This document shows positions 8,680 to 17,008 of a stretch of DNA of 64,000 bases, piece after piece; the stretch's first letter is position 1, and each line of letters starts with the position of its first letter. Made by a program: the position numbers and the translations under genes. The notes under the pieces are model-generated. The model was given only the letters and a program-made list of their open reading frames with translations. It was not told where the DNA came from and searched no databases. This stretch comes from Ascidiaceihabitans sp039975415 (GTDB lineage: Bacteria; Pseudomonadota; Alphaproteobacteria; Rhodobacterales; Rhodobacteraceae), in NCBI RefSeq assembly GCF_039975415.1, contig NZ_JBDWHD010000009.1; one strand, given 5' to 3'.

Positions 8680-10494
8680 TTATTCTGCAGCCATCCCATC
8701 GGTGAATTGCAGGCGCGCCAAGCGGGCGTACAGCCCGTCCTCGGCCACCAACGCCTCATGTGTGCCGGTGGCGATGATGCGCCCTGCATCCAGAACAACA
8801 ATACGGTCTGCTTTTTTAACAGTGGCCAATCGGTGCGCCACGATCAACGTTGTGCGGTCCGCGCTCAGTTGATCGACAGCCGCTTGCACCGCCCGTTCGC
8901 TTTCCGCGTCCAAAGCCGATGTGGCTTCGTCCAACAGCAAGACCGGCGCATCGCGCAAAATGGCACGTGCAATTGCGATACGCTGCTTTTGTCCACCCGA
9001 CAGCATAACACCACGTTCCCCCAAGGGGCTGTCGTAGCCTTGCGGCAAACCCGCGATAAAGTCATGCGCCGCCGCCGCTTGTGCTGCGGCTTCAATATCC
9101 GCATCACTGGCATCCGGTCGCCCAAAGCGAATATTTTCACGCGCGGACGTGGCAAAGATGGTCGGGTCTTGCGGCACCAGCGCGATATGCTTGCGAAATT
9201 CGGACCGCTCCATCGCCGCCAAATTCACGCCGTCCAGCAAAATACGCCCCTTTTGAGGGTCATAGAACCGCAAAAGCAGCTGGATAATGGTGGTTTTTCC
9301 GGCCCCCGACGGGCCGACAAAAGCCACGGTTTCACCCGGTGCGATATCCAGCGAAACCTCATCCAACGCTTGCACATTAGGACGCGCGGGATAGGCAAAC
9401 CCCAAGTTTTCAAAGGCAATTTGTCCCCGCACAGGAGACGCCAAGGCGTCCGGCGCATCCGCATCCTGAACGCTATCGATGGTTTGCAGCAGCTCGACAA
9501 GTCGCTCTGTAGCGCCCGCAGCGCGTTGCAATTCGCCCCAAATCTCGGACAAGGCTGCAACCCCACCTGCCACCATAACCGCATAGATCACGAACTGGAT
9601 CAAAGCCCCTTGGGTCATCACACCCGCGCGCACATCATTGGCCCCAATCCACAAAACGCCCACGATGCCGGTGAACACCAAAAAGATCACAATGACCGTC
9701 ATAGCGGCCCGTGTTGTGATACGGCGCAGCGCCGCACCATAGCTAAGTTCAGTGACATCGGCGAATTGACTGCGGCTTGCATGTTCATGCGTAAAGGCCT
9801 GAACAGTCTGCACCGCGCTTAGCGCTTCGGACGCGTTGCCGGATGATGCCGCAATCCAGTCCTGGTTTTCGCGGCTGATCACACGCAGACGGCGCCCCAA
9901 CACAAGGATCGGCACCACGACGGCAGGCACAATCAACAGCACCAAAGCCGCCAGCTTCACCGACGTTAAAAACATCAATGCCAAGCCACCCACAAATATC
10001 AGCAAGTTGCGCAAGGCAATCGACACGGACGATCCAATCACACTTAGGATCAATGTGGTGTCCGTCGTGATGCGGCTTAAGACTTCGCCAGTCATGATTT
10101 TTTCATAGAAGGCGGGCGACATGCCAATAACACGGTCAAACACAGCCTTGCGGATGTCTGCCACCACCCGTTCCCCCAAGCGTGTGACCAAGGCGTAACG
10201 CAACCCCGTGCCTATGGCGAGAAGTCCGGCAATGCCTAAAGCCGCCAGAAAGTACTGATCCAAAATCGCGGTATCTTCGGTCCGGAAATTATCGACAACG
10301 CGGCGCACGGCCAAAGGCAAGGTCAAAGAAATCACGGCCGTGGCGACAAGGGCTGCAATCGCCATCATCATCAAAACACGGTACGGGGCCATGAAGGGCC
10401 ACAACGCGCGCAGTGCGCCTATCTCTTTGGATTTTTCGCGTTCTTCGTTGCCCGCAGCGGCTGGGGGCGGGGCTTGGGTCGTTTGATCAGACAT
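8680..10494 (-). CDS. ABC exporter, fused permease-ATPase (MsbA/multidrug type)
   Basis: A 604-aa half-transporter that would dimerise in the inner membrane. Six membrane helices lie in the first about 340 residues, followed by an ATPase domain with Walker A GPSGAGKTT, signature LSGGQKQR, Walker B VLLLDEATSALD and the switch His in VAHRL. The ATG at 10494 is chosen for its GAGAG ribosome site; the upstream frame to 10587 looks non-coding. The family exports lipids or drugs; the cargo here is unknown. Confidence 0.9.
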   Translation of the reverse strand: MSDQTTQAPPPAAAGNEEREKSKEIGALRALWPFMAPYRVLMMMAIAALVATAVISLTLPLAVRRVVDNFRTEDTAILDQYFLAALGIAGLLAIGTGLRYALVTRLGERVVADIRKAVFDRVIGMSPAFYEKIMTGEVLSRITTDTTLILSVIGSSVSIALRNLLIFVGGLALMFLTSVKLAALVLLIVPAVVVPILVLGRRLRVISRENQDWIAASSGNASEALSAVQTVQAFTHEHASRSQFADVTELSYGAALRRITTRAAMTVIVIFLVFTGIVGVLWIGANDVRAGVMTQGALIQFVIYAVMVAGGVAALSEIWGELQRAAGATERLVELLQTIDSVQDADAPDALASPVRGQIAFENLGFAYPARPNVQALDEVSLDIAPGETVAFVGPSGAGKTTIIQLLLRFYDPQKGRILLDGVNLAAMERSEFRKHIALVPQDPTIFATSARENIRFGRPDASDADIEAAAQAAAAHDFIAGLPQGYDSPLGERGVMLSGGQKQRIAIARAILRDAPVLLLDEATSALDAESERAVQAAVDQLSADRTTLIVAHRLATVKKADRIVVLDAGRIIATGTHEALVAEDGLYARLARLQFTDGMAAE

Positions 10495-10733
10495 GCGCAC
10501 TCTCTTGACGTTCATAGGTTCATGGCCTTGCAGAGATGTCAGGTCAAGCGGACAGTTCCGCCCGAGTGCCCGGCAACCAAGCGGCAAAAAGCCTCATGTC
10601 GTCGCTGTGACTCACCCACAAATCGCCGCCAGATTTATTCAAAATTGTCACCAATTGCCCCAATTGGGTCATATTGTTTCGATAGATCCAAAATCAACAG
10701 GCACTTAACGCCCTCTGAATACTGGATTTTATC

Positions 10734-11459
10734 ATGTCTCGCCTCACTCGTTCCGTTTCCGTCTTTGTCATTTTTGCAATAGCCGGGTGCACACAAAGCC
10801 AAACAGATGGCTTTGGCTTTGTCGCACGACAGAACACAGGGTTCGAGACACAGGTTGCACATTACGATGTGGTCGCCCTGACAGATCAGACCGCGCATCT
10901 GGACGTTCTTATGCAGGACGTCGTGCGGAAATCGACACGCAAAGGCATCGCAATGGGGGCCGCCGTCGGTTGCGGTTTGACTGTCTTATCCGCAAGCAAC
11001 GCCCAAAACTGCGTCGCGGGCGCTTTGGTTGGTGGCGCAACGGGTGGCATCATGGGCCACGCCGCAGGAAAGCGCGATGTGGCACGCCGTGTTGAATTGG
11101 TTTCAGCCAACGCTTTGACCAAAAGTATCCGCAAAACCAATGACCAGATGGAAACCATCACAATCGATTTGCCGCGCAGTCTGGCCGCCCAAGACATCGA
11201 ATTGGCCGATTTGGCCCGCGAGAAAGCAAAAGGCAACATCAGCGCCGATGCGTATGATGAACGCCTGAATCAAGTGCGCGCAGAACGTCAAAAATTAGTC
11301 GAAGCCCTAACGATGACTGCCGCCCAAGCCAAAGCCGCAACAAAGAACCTTGAGCACGCGACAGCGCAGGGGCAAACAGGTCTTGATTGGCACATGAGCG
11401 CCACCAATCAGTTGGCCCGTGATGTGGCGTCTGCGCGATCACAAATCACGCTGTTCTGA
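10734..11459 (+). CDS. Putative lipoprotein with glycine-rich segment and C-terminal helices
   Basis: A 241-aa protein with a signal peptide ending in the lipobox IAGC (Cys19), so probably a lipoprotein. Residues about 72-115 are rich in Gly and Ala (GAAVGCG, GALVGGATGGIMGHAAG), resembling the glycine-zipper segments of outer-membrane proteins. The rest is charged and helical. No enzymatic motif is seen and I do not recognise a named family. The gene stands alone, divergent from the ABC exporter and convergent with the tRNA. Confidence 0.75.
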   Translation: MSRLTRSVSVFVIFAIAGCTQSQTDGFGFVARQNTGFETQVAHYDVVALTDQTAHLDVLMQDVVRKSTRKGIAMGAAVGCGLTVLSASNAQNCVAGALVGGATGGIMGHAAGKRDVARRVELVSANALTKSIRKTNDQMETITIDLPRSLAAQDIELADLAREKAKGNISADAYDERLNQVRAERQKLVEALTMTAAQAKAATKNLEHATAQGQTGLDWHMSATNQLARDVASARSQITLF

Positions 11460-11508
11460 TTGGTCAGAAGAAGGCGTTCGCACTGTTTCGGGTGTAGGGG
11501 ATTTTATT

Positions 11509-11582
11509 TGGAGCGGGCGGCGGGAATCGAACCCGCGTCATTAGCTTGGAAGGCTAAGGTCTTACCACTACACAACGCCCGC
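11509..11582 (-). tRNA. tRNA-Gly (anticodon TCC)
   Basis: On the minus strand the acceptor arms GCGGGCG and CGCCCGC pair over seven bases. The anticodon stem-loop is TTAGC-CTTCCAA-GCTAA, giving anticodon TCC. The T arm is GCGGG-TTCGATT-CCCGC. The discriminator is T and the CCA tail is encoded (11509-11511). All arms are intact. Confidence 0.95.
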
Positions 11583-11852
11583 GCTGTTGGTGCAGGTAAG
11601 CCATCCCCTTGGAACCGTCAAGACCTGTAAGGGCAAGAACTGTGCACATGTCACGTTTATAGGTGGATCGTGACACACGTTGTTGGCGCGATCCCTTCAC
11701 AACCAGAACGCACCAAAAACAGTGTGTTCCGCATTGTCTGACATCCCGAGGATTGCAGTCAACGCAAGACGGCTTTGCTCTTGCGGCACTTTTCCACGCT
11801 GCACTGCAGCACTATCTGCCAATCAACGTAAAATGATAAAACGAGATTGACA

Positions 11853-12011
11853 ATGACACGTATCCTCAAAGCCCTGCGCACCCGCTTTGCAACACCGTCC
11901 AGCTTGCAAACGCACATGGCTGTTCACGGCTTCAACGACGCCGAATTTGCAGATCGTGGCATGAAGCGCACCGACGTGGCCCGCATGATCATGACAAACG
12001 CTGCTTGGTGA
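11853..12011 (+). CDS. Small DUF1127-like protein (52 aa)
   Basis: A short frame begins MTRILKALRT and contains FNDAEFADRGMKRTDVARMI, which resembles the C-terminal core of DUF1127 proteins (usual pattern LsDreLaDIGlsRsDI). Such small basic proteins of Alphaproteobacteria have been linked to RNA turnover and to phosphate and carbon metabolism. No strong ribosome site precedes the ATG. It stands alone in a 460-base gap, convergent with the racemase-like gene. The match is by eye only. Confidence 0.6.
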   Translation: MTRILKALRTRFATPSSLQTHMAVHGFNDAEFADRGMKRTDVARMIMTNAAW

Positions 12012-12046
12012 TAAAACGCCAATAGCTGCAAATGCAGAACCAGCGG

Positions 12047-12787
12047 CTAACCCGCTGGATATGCTGCAATCAATTGTCCGGGCCCGATAATTTGGGCGTG
12101 GCCAAGCTGCGCCATATGCCATGCCAGCACCAAGTTACTGCTTAGGACTGGAATGCCTAACGCGGTCTCTAGCGGTGCTATGACATCCAAGGTGCGCAAA
12201 TTGGTGCAGGACAAAAACACCGCATCGACAGATTGGCCCTGACACAGATCGACAGCCGCCGCTTCGATTGACGCCGCATCTATTCGGACAACTTTTGCTT
12301 CTTCATCTTCGTCGAAACTGCCGAATATCGGCGTCTCGATACCATTTTGGTTCAGTGTGTCCCGTAATCTGGCCGATACGTCGGCCACATAAGGCGATAA
12401 AAACGCGAGTTTCTTCACCTTCAACGCGCGACAAGCCGCAAGCAATGCACTTAGCGGGTCCGTGACAGCGCCGGTATCCGCCCCTGCCCCAACCAATTCG
12501 GCAATGCGCCCAGCCCCGATTTGGGCGGTAGCGGATGTACACCCATATCCGATTGCACCATACCGCAACGCCGCAGGCAAAAGGGCCGCGGACTGCGTAA
12601 CATGTCCTGCCATCGCTTGCAGCGTTTCCGGCGTTACATTGAGCCCGCTTTGAACGCGACTGACGTAAGGGGCACGATCGCCCAGCAGACGCCGCATGTC
12701 CCTTTCAATCGTTTCATCGGTTTGCAAAACGACCAGCCCCAACGGGGCGGCATCATCCTGCGCAAGGGTGTAGGTGTAGCGGGTCAT
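12047..12787 (-). CDS. Asp/Glu racemase or maleate isomerase/arylmalonate decarboxylase family protein
   Basis: A 246-aa protein with the two-cysteine arrangement of this family: YGCTSATAQIG in the first half and FLSCTNLRTLDVI in the second, the positions of the catalytic pair in maleate isomerase and Asp/Glu racemases. Relatives include EutA-type proteins in ectoine-utilisation loci, but no other ectoine gene is present. Its start overlaps the stop of the PLP lyase gene by 4 bases, so both products probably act on the same amino acid. Confidence 0.8.
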   Translation of the reverse strand: MTRYTYTLAQDDAAPLGLVVLQTDETIERDMRRLLGDRAPYVSRVQSGLNVTPETLQAMAGHVTQSAALLPAALRYGAIGYGCTSATAQIGAGRIAELVGAGADTGAVTDPLSALLAACRALKVKKLAFLSPYVADVSARLRDTLNQNGIETPIFGSFDEDEEAKVVRIDAASIEAAAVDLCQGQSVDAVFLSCTNLRTLDVIAPLETALGIPVLSSNLVLAWHMAQLGHAQIIGPGQLIAAYPAG

Positions 12788-13818
12788 GCGGGCCCTTCGC
12801 TTAGAATGCAGAACACCCGCGACGCGGCATCCAGTTTTAAGGCGTCGCGGTGCGCATCCGCCTGCAACAACGCGGCGATCCCCGCAGCCCCGGACGCACT
12901 GGCCGCAATATCATTTTGCACAGTTGCTTGTGCGCCTTCGGCCCCTTCTTGTTCTGTCAATGTCACGAACGCATCTGCGTCACGTGAAAGCCCTTTCAGC
13001 GCAATCAAAGACGCTTCTTTGCAATCCAAACGCCCCATGTCGGACACACCACCTTGGGTGACGACAAAAGCGCCAGCTTTGATCGACGCCACCAATGCAG
13101 GCGCTTGATCAGGTTCGACCACAACAATCACAGGATCCTCCCCCCATGTTTTGCGCGCCATTGCCGCACAGGCTCCAGCAAGGCCGCCAACGCCAGCTTG
13201 CAAGAAAATATGTGTGGGCGCTTGCGGCATTTGCGCAATCGCTTCAGCCATCAAAACGAGGTACCCTTCCATCAGGCGGAAAGGCCGATCCGTGTAGCCG
13301 GGCCAAGAGCTGTCGGACAACAAGATCCAGTCATTGTCCTTTGCAGCTTTCGCCGCTGCAGCCATGCTGTCTTCATAGATGTCGCCTTCACGGCGGACTT
13401 CAGCCCCGATCGACCGCAGTCTTTCCGCGAAGCTTTCAGGTACTGATTGTGCAATATAAACCACAGCATTGGCCCCAAAGGCGTCTGCCCCTGCGGCCAC
13501 TGACATCCCGTGGTTGCCAGCACTTGCTGTGACGTAGGTGTTATTGGACACATCCGCCCCCGCTGCATCATGCGCAATGACATATGCAGCCCCCAACGCC
13601 TTGAAGCTGCCCAACCCCATGCGGCCCCGTTCGTCTTTCAGCCACAGGTTTTGTACGCCTGCTTGAGCTGCCAGTTCATGCGCGTCCAGCAGTGGTGTCT
13701 GTGCGGCATGCGGGCATTTACCCAGAAGGCTTTGCACGGCTTCAACGTCTGTGCTGGGCGTCGGAATAGCATCCAGACCAGAAACAGAACGGCGGGGGGT
13801 GTTTAGCAAAATATCCAT
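12784..13818 (-). CDS. PLP-dependent lyase, diaminopropionate ammonia-lyase/threonine dehydratase-like
   Basis: A 344-aa fold-type II PLP enzyme. The lysine that would bind PLP is in GSFKALGAAYV near residue 70; SAGNHGMSVA is the substrate/phosphate loop and QAGVGGLAGA the glycine loop holding the cofactor phosphate. The segment WLKDERGRMGLGSFKALG resembles diaminopropionate ammonia-lyases more than classical threonine dehydratases. It is first in a two-gene operon with the racemase-like gene. Expected chemistry is alpha,beta-elimination of ammonia from a beta-substituted amino acid; the actual substrate is unknown. Confidence 0.82.
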   Translation of the reverse strand: MDILLNTPRRSVSGLDAIPTPSTDVEAVQSLLGKCPHAAQTPLLDAHELAAQAGVQNLWLKDERGRMGLGSFKALGAAYVIAHDAAGADVSNNTYVTASAGNHGMSVAAGADAFGANAVVYIAQSVPESFAERLRSIGAEVRREGDIYEDSMAAAAKAAKDNDWILLSDSSWPGYTDRPFRLMEGYLVLMAEAIAQMPQAPTHIFLQAGVGGLAGACAAMARKTWGEDPVIVVVEPDQAPALVASIKAGAFVVTQGGVSDMGRLDCKEASLIALKGLSRDADAFVTLTEQEGAEGAQATVQNDIAASASGAAGIAALLQADAHRDALKLDAASRVFCILSEGPA

Positions 13819-13918
13819 GCCCCCAAAGACTGCCAGAAGCGACTTCGGTCAAGTAATTTTTCAAATATGCAGTAGACGGCCAAGAATGGAGGCGGGCCAT
13901 TGCAGCCCGCCCCTAACT

Positions 13919-16159
13919 TCATACGAAGTCGATGAACTTGTTCATTGGCATCTCGCGGATGCGTTGCCCCGTTGCCGCGAAGATCGCATTGGACAAGGCT
14001 GCAGCAGCCGGAGGTACCATGGGTTCGCCCATGCCGCGCACCTGATCTGCATTTTCCAGTCCGGCAACTTCGATGTTGGGAACCTGATACATGCGCATGG
14101 CTTCAAAGCTGTCGTAGTTGTCCTGTTCGACCATTCCATCGGAATAGGTAATTTCTGACAGAATGGCGTGGCCAAGGCCCCAAACGACCCCACCTTGCAC
14201 CATGTTTTCGAAGTTTACAGGATCAACCACTGTTCCGACGTCGGCTGCGACCCAGACGTTATCAAGTCGGATGCCATCCTCGGTCGCGGTCACCTCCACC
14301 ACCTCTGCGGTGGGCACGCCAAAGGACATGCAGAACGCCACGCCGCGCCCTTGGTTGGGGGCCAAAGGAGCGCCCCAGTTGGACATGTCAGCAACCTTTT
14401 CCAACACCTTGCGGGACGGATCATGCCAGCAAAGACGCAAGCGCTCTGCCATAGGATCAGCACCTGCGGCCTGGATCAATTCATCCAAAAACACATCGTG
14501 GAAAAAACCGTTTGATGACGCGCCAACCGACCGCCAGCTGGAAATCGGAGCAAGCTCAGGCGCACGGTAGCCTGTCACCCGGTAGTTGGGAATGCGCATC
14601 GGCTGTTCCCAAGCCCCCGCCACAATCTGCGTATCGGGTCCCGGCACGCTTAACCCTTGGCGGCCCATCTGGCTTGCGATCACCGATGGCATAGCTATGC
14701 CCAAATCAAAGCTTTCCACCTGACCGTTTTTGACCGTCCCGCGCCCTCGCGCCATAGCGATTTGACGGGTGTCATTGTGCGTCATGTCTTCTTCGCGGCT
14801 GTAGGTCAACTTTACAGGCGTGCCTTTCATTTTCACCGCGATTTCCGCGGCTTCCTGAACAATACGCGCTTCCAGCCGGTGGCCAAAGCTTCCGCCCATC
14901 ATCAACATGTGAATGTGGACGTCGTCTTTGTCCAAGCCCGTGATATCAGCTACGTTTCCGCGCAAAAAGCTGGGAATTTGGGTGCCTGTCCAAACGTCGG
15001 CACGATTGTCTTGCACCAGCACTGTCGCCGACAATGGTTCTAGCGGAGCGTGGGCCAGATAGGGGGCTCGGTATTCTGCCGCGATGACATCGCCAGCCTC
15101 CAAAGCCGCCTGAACGTCGCCTTCGTCTTTCATGGTGCTGTCCACACGGTCCGCGACAAAGCTGTCGGACAAGGTTTGCCAGTGAGCGTCCATTTCCGCA
15201 GGATAAGGTGCTGCATCCCATTCGATTTCAATTGAATTTGCAGCTTGGATCGCGCGCCATGTGTTGTCTGCGATCACGGCCACGCCTGTGCTGATTTCAA
15301 ACACCTGACTGACACCGCGCATCGCTTTTGCGTCCGATGCATCGAATTTCTGCATCGCGCCGCCACGGCGCGGATTGGTGCGTACTGTGGCATGAACCAT
15401 GCCATCAAGCGCAAAGTCGATGCCATAATCTTGCGTCCCTGTGGACTTTGACACGATATCAAGCCGTTGCGTTGCCTTGCCCATCAACCGCCATGTGGAA
15501 GGGTCGCGCAATTGCACTTCATCGACAGGGTCCAAAGTGCCCGCAATCGCCGCCAGTTCCGTATAAGGCAGCGACGTGCCATCGGGCAAAATAACAGCAC
15601 CTTTGGAGGTCCGCAGATCGGTGAGGGCCACACCGGTTTTCTGCGCGGCAGCGGCCTTTAGTGTTTCGCGGGCAACTGCACCGGCAACACGCAATTTGGT
15701 AAACCCGTCGGGGACCGTCGTAGAGCCGCCCGTGATGTCCATCCCGAGAAACTTCATCATTGCATCCATGACACCGCGCATGGAGTTGGCTGTGAAACTG
15801 TCATTGGTCGATGGGAAGGGGGCTGCTTCTTGCGCCAAAGCCGTGTTGTAGTAGGCCCGTGATGGAACCCCCGGATCGACCTTGATTTGATCCAGCTCCA
15901 CATCCAGCTCTTCGGCAATCATAATTGCCTGAACCGAATAGGCCCCCTGCCCGCTGTCCACACGCGGTGTGATCAACGTGATCCCGTCCGCATCAATTTT
16001 GACGTAAGCCGTCAGTGCGGTTTCGCCCTCCGCCAGCCCCTTCAAAAGCGGGTTCGCAACAGGCTTTTTGTAGGCGTAGTAACCGAACGCAACGCCGCCC
16101 ACGATTGCGGCCGATCCGATCAAAAATGTACGACGGGCAATTTTTCCAATTTTACTCAT
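13919..16159 (-). CDS. Molybdenum hydroxylase large subunit (xanthine dehydrogenase/IorB family)
   Basis: The 746-aa molybdopterin subunit of an aldehyde or N-heterocycle oxidoreductase. The N-terminus has a twin-arginine-type signal (ARRTFLIGSAAIVGGVAFG), typical of IorB-like subunits that are periplasmic or membrane-attached. Two halves of the molybdopterin domain follow, with MMGGSFGHRLEAR in the middle and the C-terminal motif VRGMGEPMVPPAAAALSNAIFAATGQR holding the catalytic-glutamate type GxGE. It follows the 2Fe-2S subunit by 4 bases. No FAD subunit is present, which is normal for this subgroup; electrons would pass to a cytochrome. Confidence 0.9.
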   Translation of the reverse strand: MSKIGKIARRTFLIGSAAIVGGVAFGYYAYKKPVANPLLKGLAEGETALTAYVKIDADGITLITPRVDSGQGAYSVQAIMIAEELDVELDQIKVDPGVPSRAYYNTALAQEAAPFPSTNDSFTANSMRGVMDAMMKFLGMDITGGSTTVPDGFTKLRVAGAVARETLKAAAAQKTGVALTDLRTSKGAVILPDGTSLPYTELAAIAGTLDPVDEVQLRDPSTWRLMGKATQRLDIVSKSTGTQDYGIDFALDGMVHATVRTNPRRGGAMQKFDASDAKAMRGVSQVFEISTGVAVIADNTWRAIQAANSIEIEWDAAPYPAEMDAHWQTLSDSFVADRVDSTMKDEGDVQAALEAGDVIAAEYRAPYLAHAPLEPLSATVLVQDNRADVWTGTQIPSFLRGNVADITGLDKDDVHIHMLMMGGSFGHRLEARIVQEAAEIAVKMKGTPVKLTYSREEDMTHNDTRQIAMARGRGTVKNGQVESFDLGIAMPSVIASQMGRQGLSVPGPDTQIVAGAWEQPMRIPNYRVTGYRAPELAPISSWRSVGASSNGFFHDVFLDELIQAAGADPMAERLRLCWHDPSRKVLEKVADMSNWGAPLAPNQGRGVAFCMSFGVPTAEVVEVTATEDGIRLDNVWVAADVGTVVDPVNFENMVQGGVVWGLGHAILSEITYSDGMVEQDNYDSFEAMRMYQVPNIEVAGLENADQVRGMGEPMVPPAAAALSNAIFAATGQRIREMPMNKFIDFV

Positions 16160-16163
16160 GGTC

Positions 16164-16622
16164 TTATGCCCTTTCCATTTTCGCTGCAGCCGATTTCACT
16201 GCGGCGCGAATACGGGGGTACGTGCCGCATCGGCACAAATTGGACGACATGGCGTCATCAATATCAGCGTCCGTCGGGTTCGGGGTCTGGGCCAGAAAAG
16301 CGGCTGCCGCCATGATCTGGCCTGACTGGCAATAGCCGCATTGGGCAACTTGATGTTCGATCCATGCCTCTTGCACAGAGTGCAACGCATCCGGATTGCC
16401 CAACCCTTCGATGGTTGTGATCGGGCTTTCCACATCCGCGGCACTGATCTGGCAGGATTTCACGGCTTCACCGTCAATATGCACTGTGCATGCACCACAC
16501 TGCGCGACGCCACACCCGTATTTAACGCCTGTGATCCCAAGCTCATCGCGCAAGACCCAAAGCAGGGGCATGTCGTCTTCGACATCCACATCGTGATTGG
16601 TTCCGTTGACCGTAAGTTGCAT
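16164..16622 (-). CDS. (2Fe-2S) subunit of molybdenum hydroxylase (IorA/CoxS family)
   Basis: A 152-aa small subunit. The plant-type 2Fe-2S cluster ligands are in GCGVAQCGACTVHIDG, and the second cluster ligands in CGYCQSGQIM and NLCRCGTYPRI. The ATG at 16622 is preceded by AGGAGGGGCACAA; the frame extends upstream to 16736 but that part has no family match and overlaps the creA remnant. It passes electrons from the molybdenum subunit to an external acceptor. Confidence 0.93.
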   Translation of the reverse strand: MQLTVNGTNHDVDVEDDMPLLWVLRDELGITGVKYGCGVAQCGACTVHIDGEAVKSCQISAADVESPITTIEGLGNPDALHSVQEAWIEHQVAQCGYCQSGQIMAAAAFLAQTPNPTDADIDDAMSSNLCRCGTYPRIRAAVKSAAAKMERA

Positions 16623-16673
16623 TTGTGCCCCTCCTGAATGTTGTTGATTTATACATAAGGCACCAGCGATTAA

Positions 16674-16952
16674 GAAAAACCTGCATTTCACGCCAATGGA
16701 CTTGCAGAACGCGACGTTGAAGGCGTGACGTGCCATGTCGCTTACTTTGAGCGCGGCGTGATCGACCGGTCAGACGATGGTGAGAACGTCTTTTCCGAAC
16801 GACGGTCTATTGTTTGGAAGTCTTTGCGCGTACGTCGGATCTTTGATGAATCCAATCAAACGCTGATCTATCTCGCGCACGCCCGAGAGGTGCAAAACGG
16901 CTCTGCCAAGATGTCCGTATCGACAGTGCCCCTGTTCCAAAACCCCCAATAA
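16674..16952 (+). pseudogene. creA: creA family remnant with missing N-terminus and internal deletion
   Basis: The frame after a TAA at 16671 reads EGVTCHVAYFERGVIDR and then, without a gap, SDDGENVFSERRSIVW...LIYLAHAREV...SAKMSVSTVPL. These are the two halves of a CreA-family periplasmic protein. In complete CreA proteins about 25-30 residues, including WFEDPSN and a CRQTGP-like segment, lie between VIDR and the GENVF part. They are absent here, and so are the signal peptide and first domain strands. There is no start codon with a ribosome site. The remnant is therefore a decayed gene kept in frame by chance. Confidence 0.75.
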
Positions 16953-16986
16953 AAAACGCCGCCTGCGCAGTGCAAGCGGCGTTTTT
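16952..16986. terminator. Bidirectional intrinsic terminator
   Basis: AAAAACGCCGC (16952-16962) pairs exactly with GCGGCGTTTTT (16976-16986), giving A/T tracts on both sides. It separates the creA remnant from the convergent adhC gene and serves adhC on the minus strand. Confidence 0.85.
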
Positions 16987-17008
16987 CATGTGCGCAGTAT
17001 GGCGTTCT

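Noticed and set aside
8632..9822. 396-aa plus-strand open frame
   Set aside because: It is antisense to the ABC exporter gene, whose motifs are unmistakable; the product is rich in Arg, His and Gln with no domain pattern.
12047..13818. Ectoine-utilisation eutA/eutB assignment
   Set aside because: The fold families fit, but no other ectoine gene (eutC, eutD, eutE or transporter) is adjacent and the PLP enzyme looks closer to diaminopropionate lyases.
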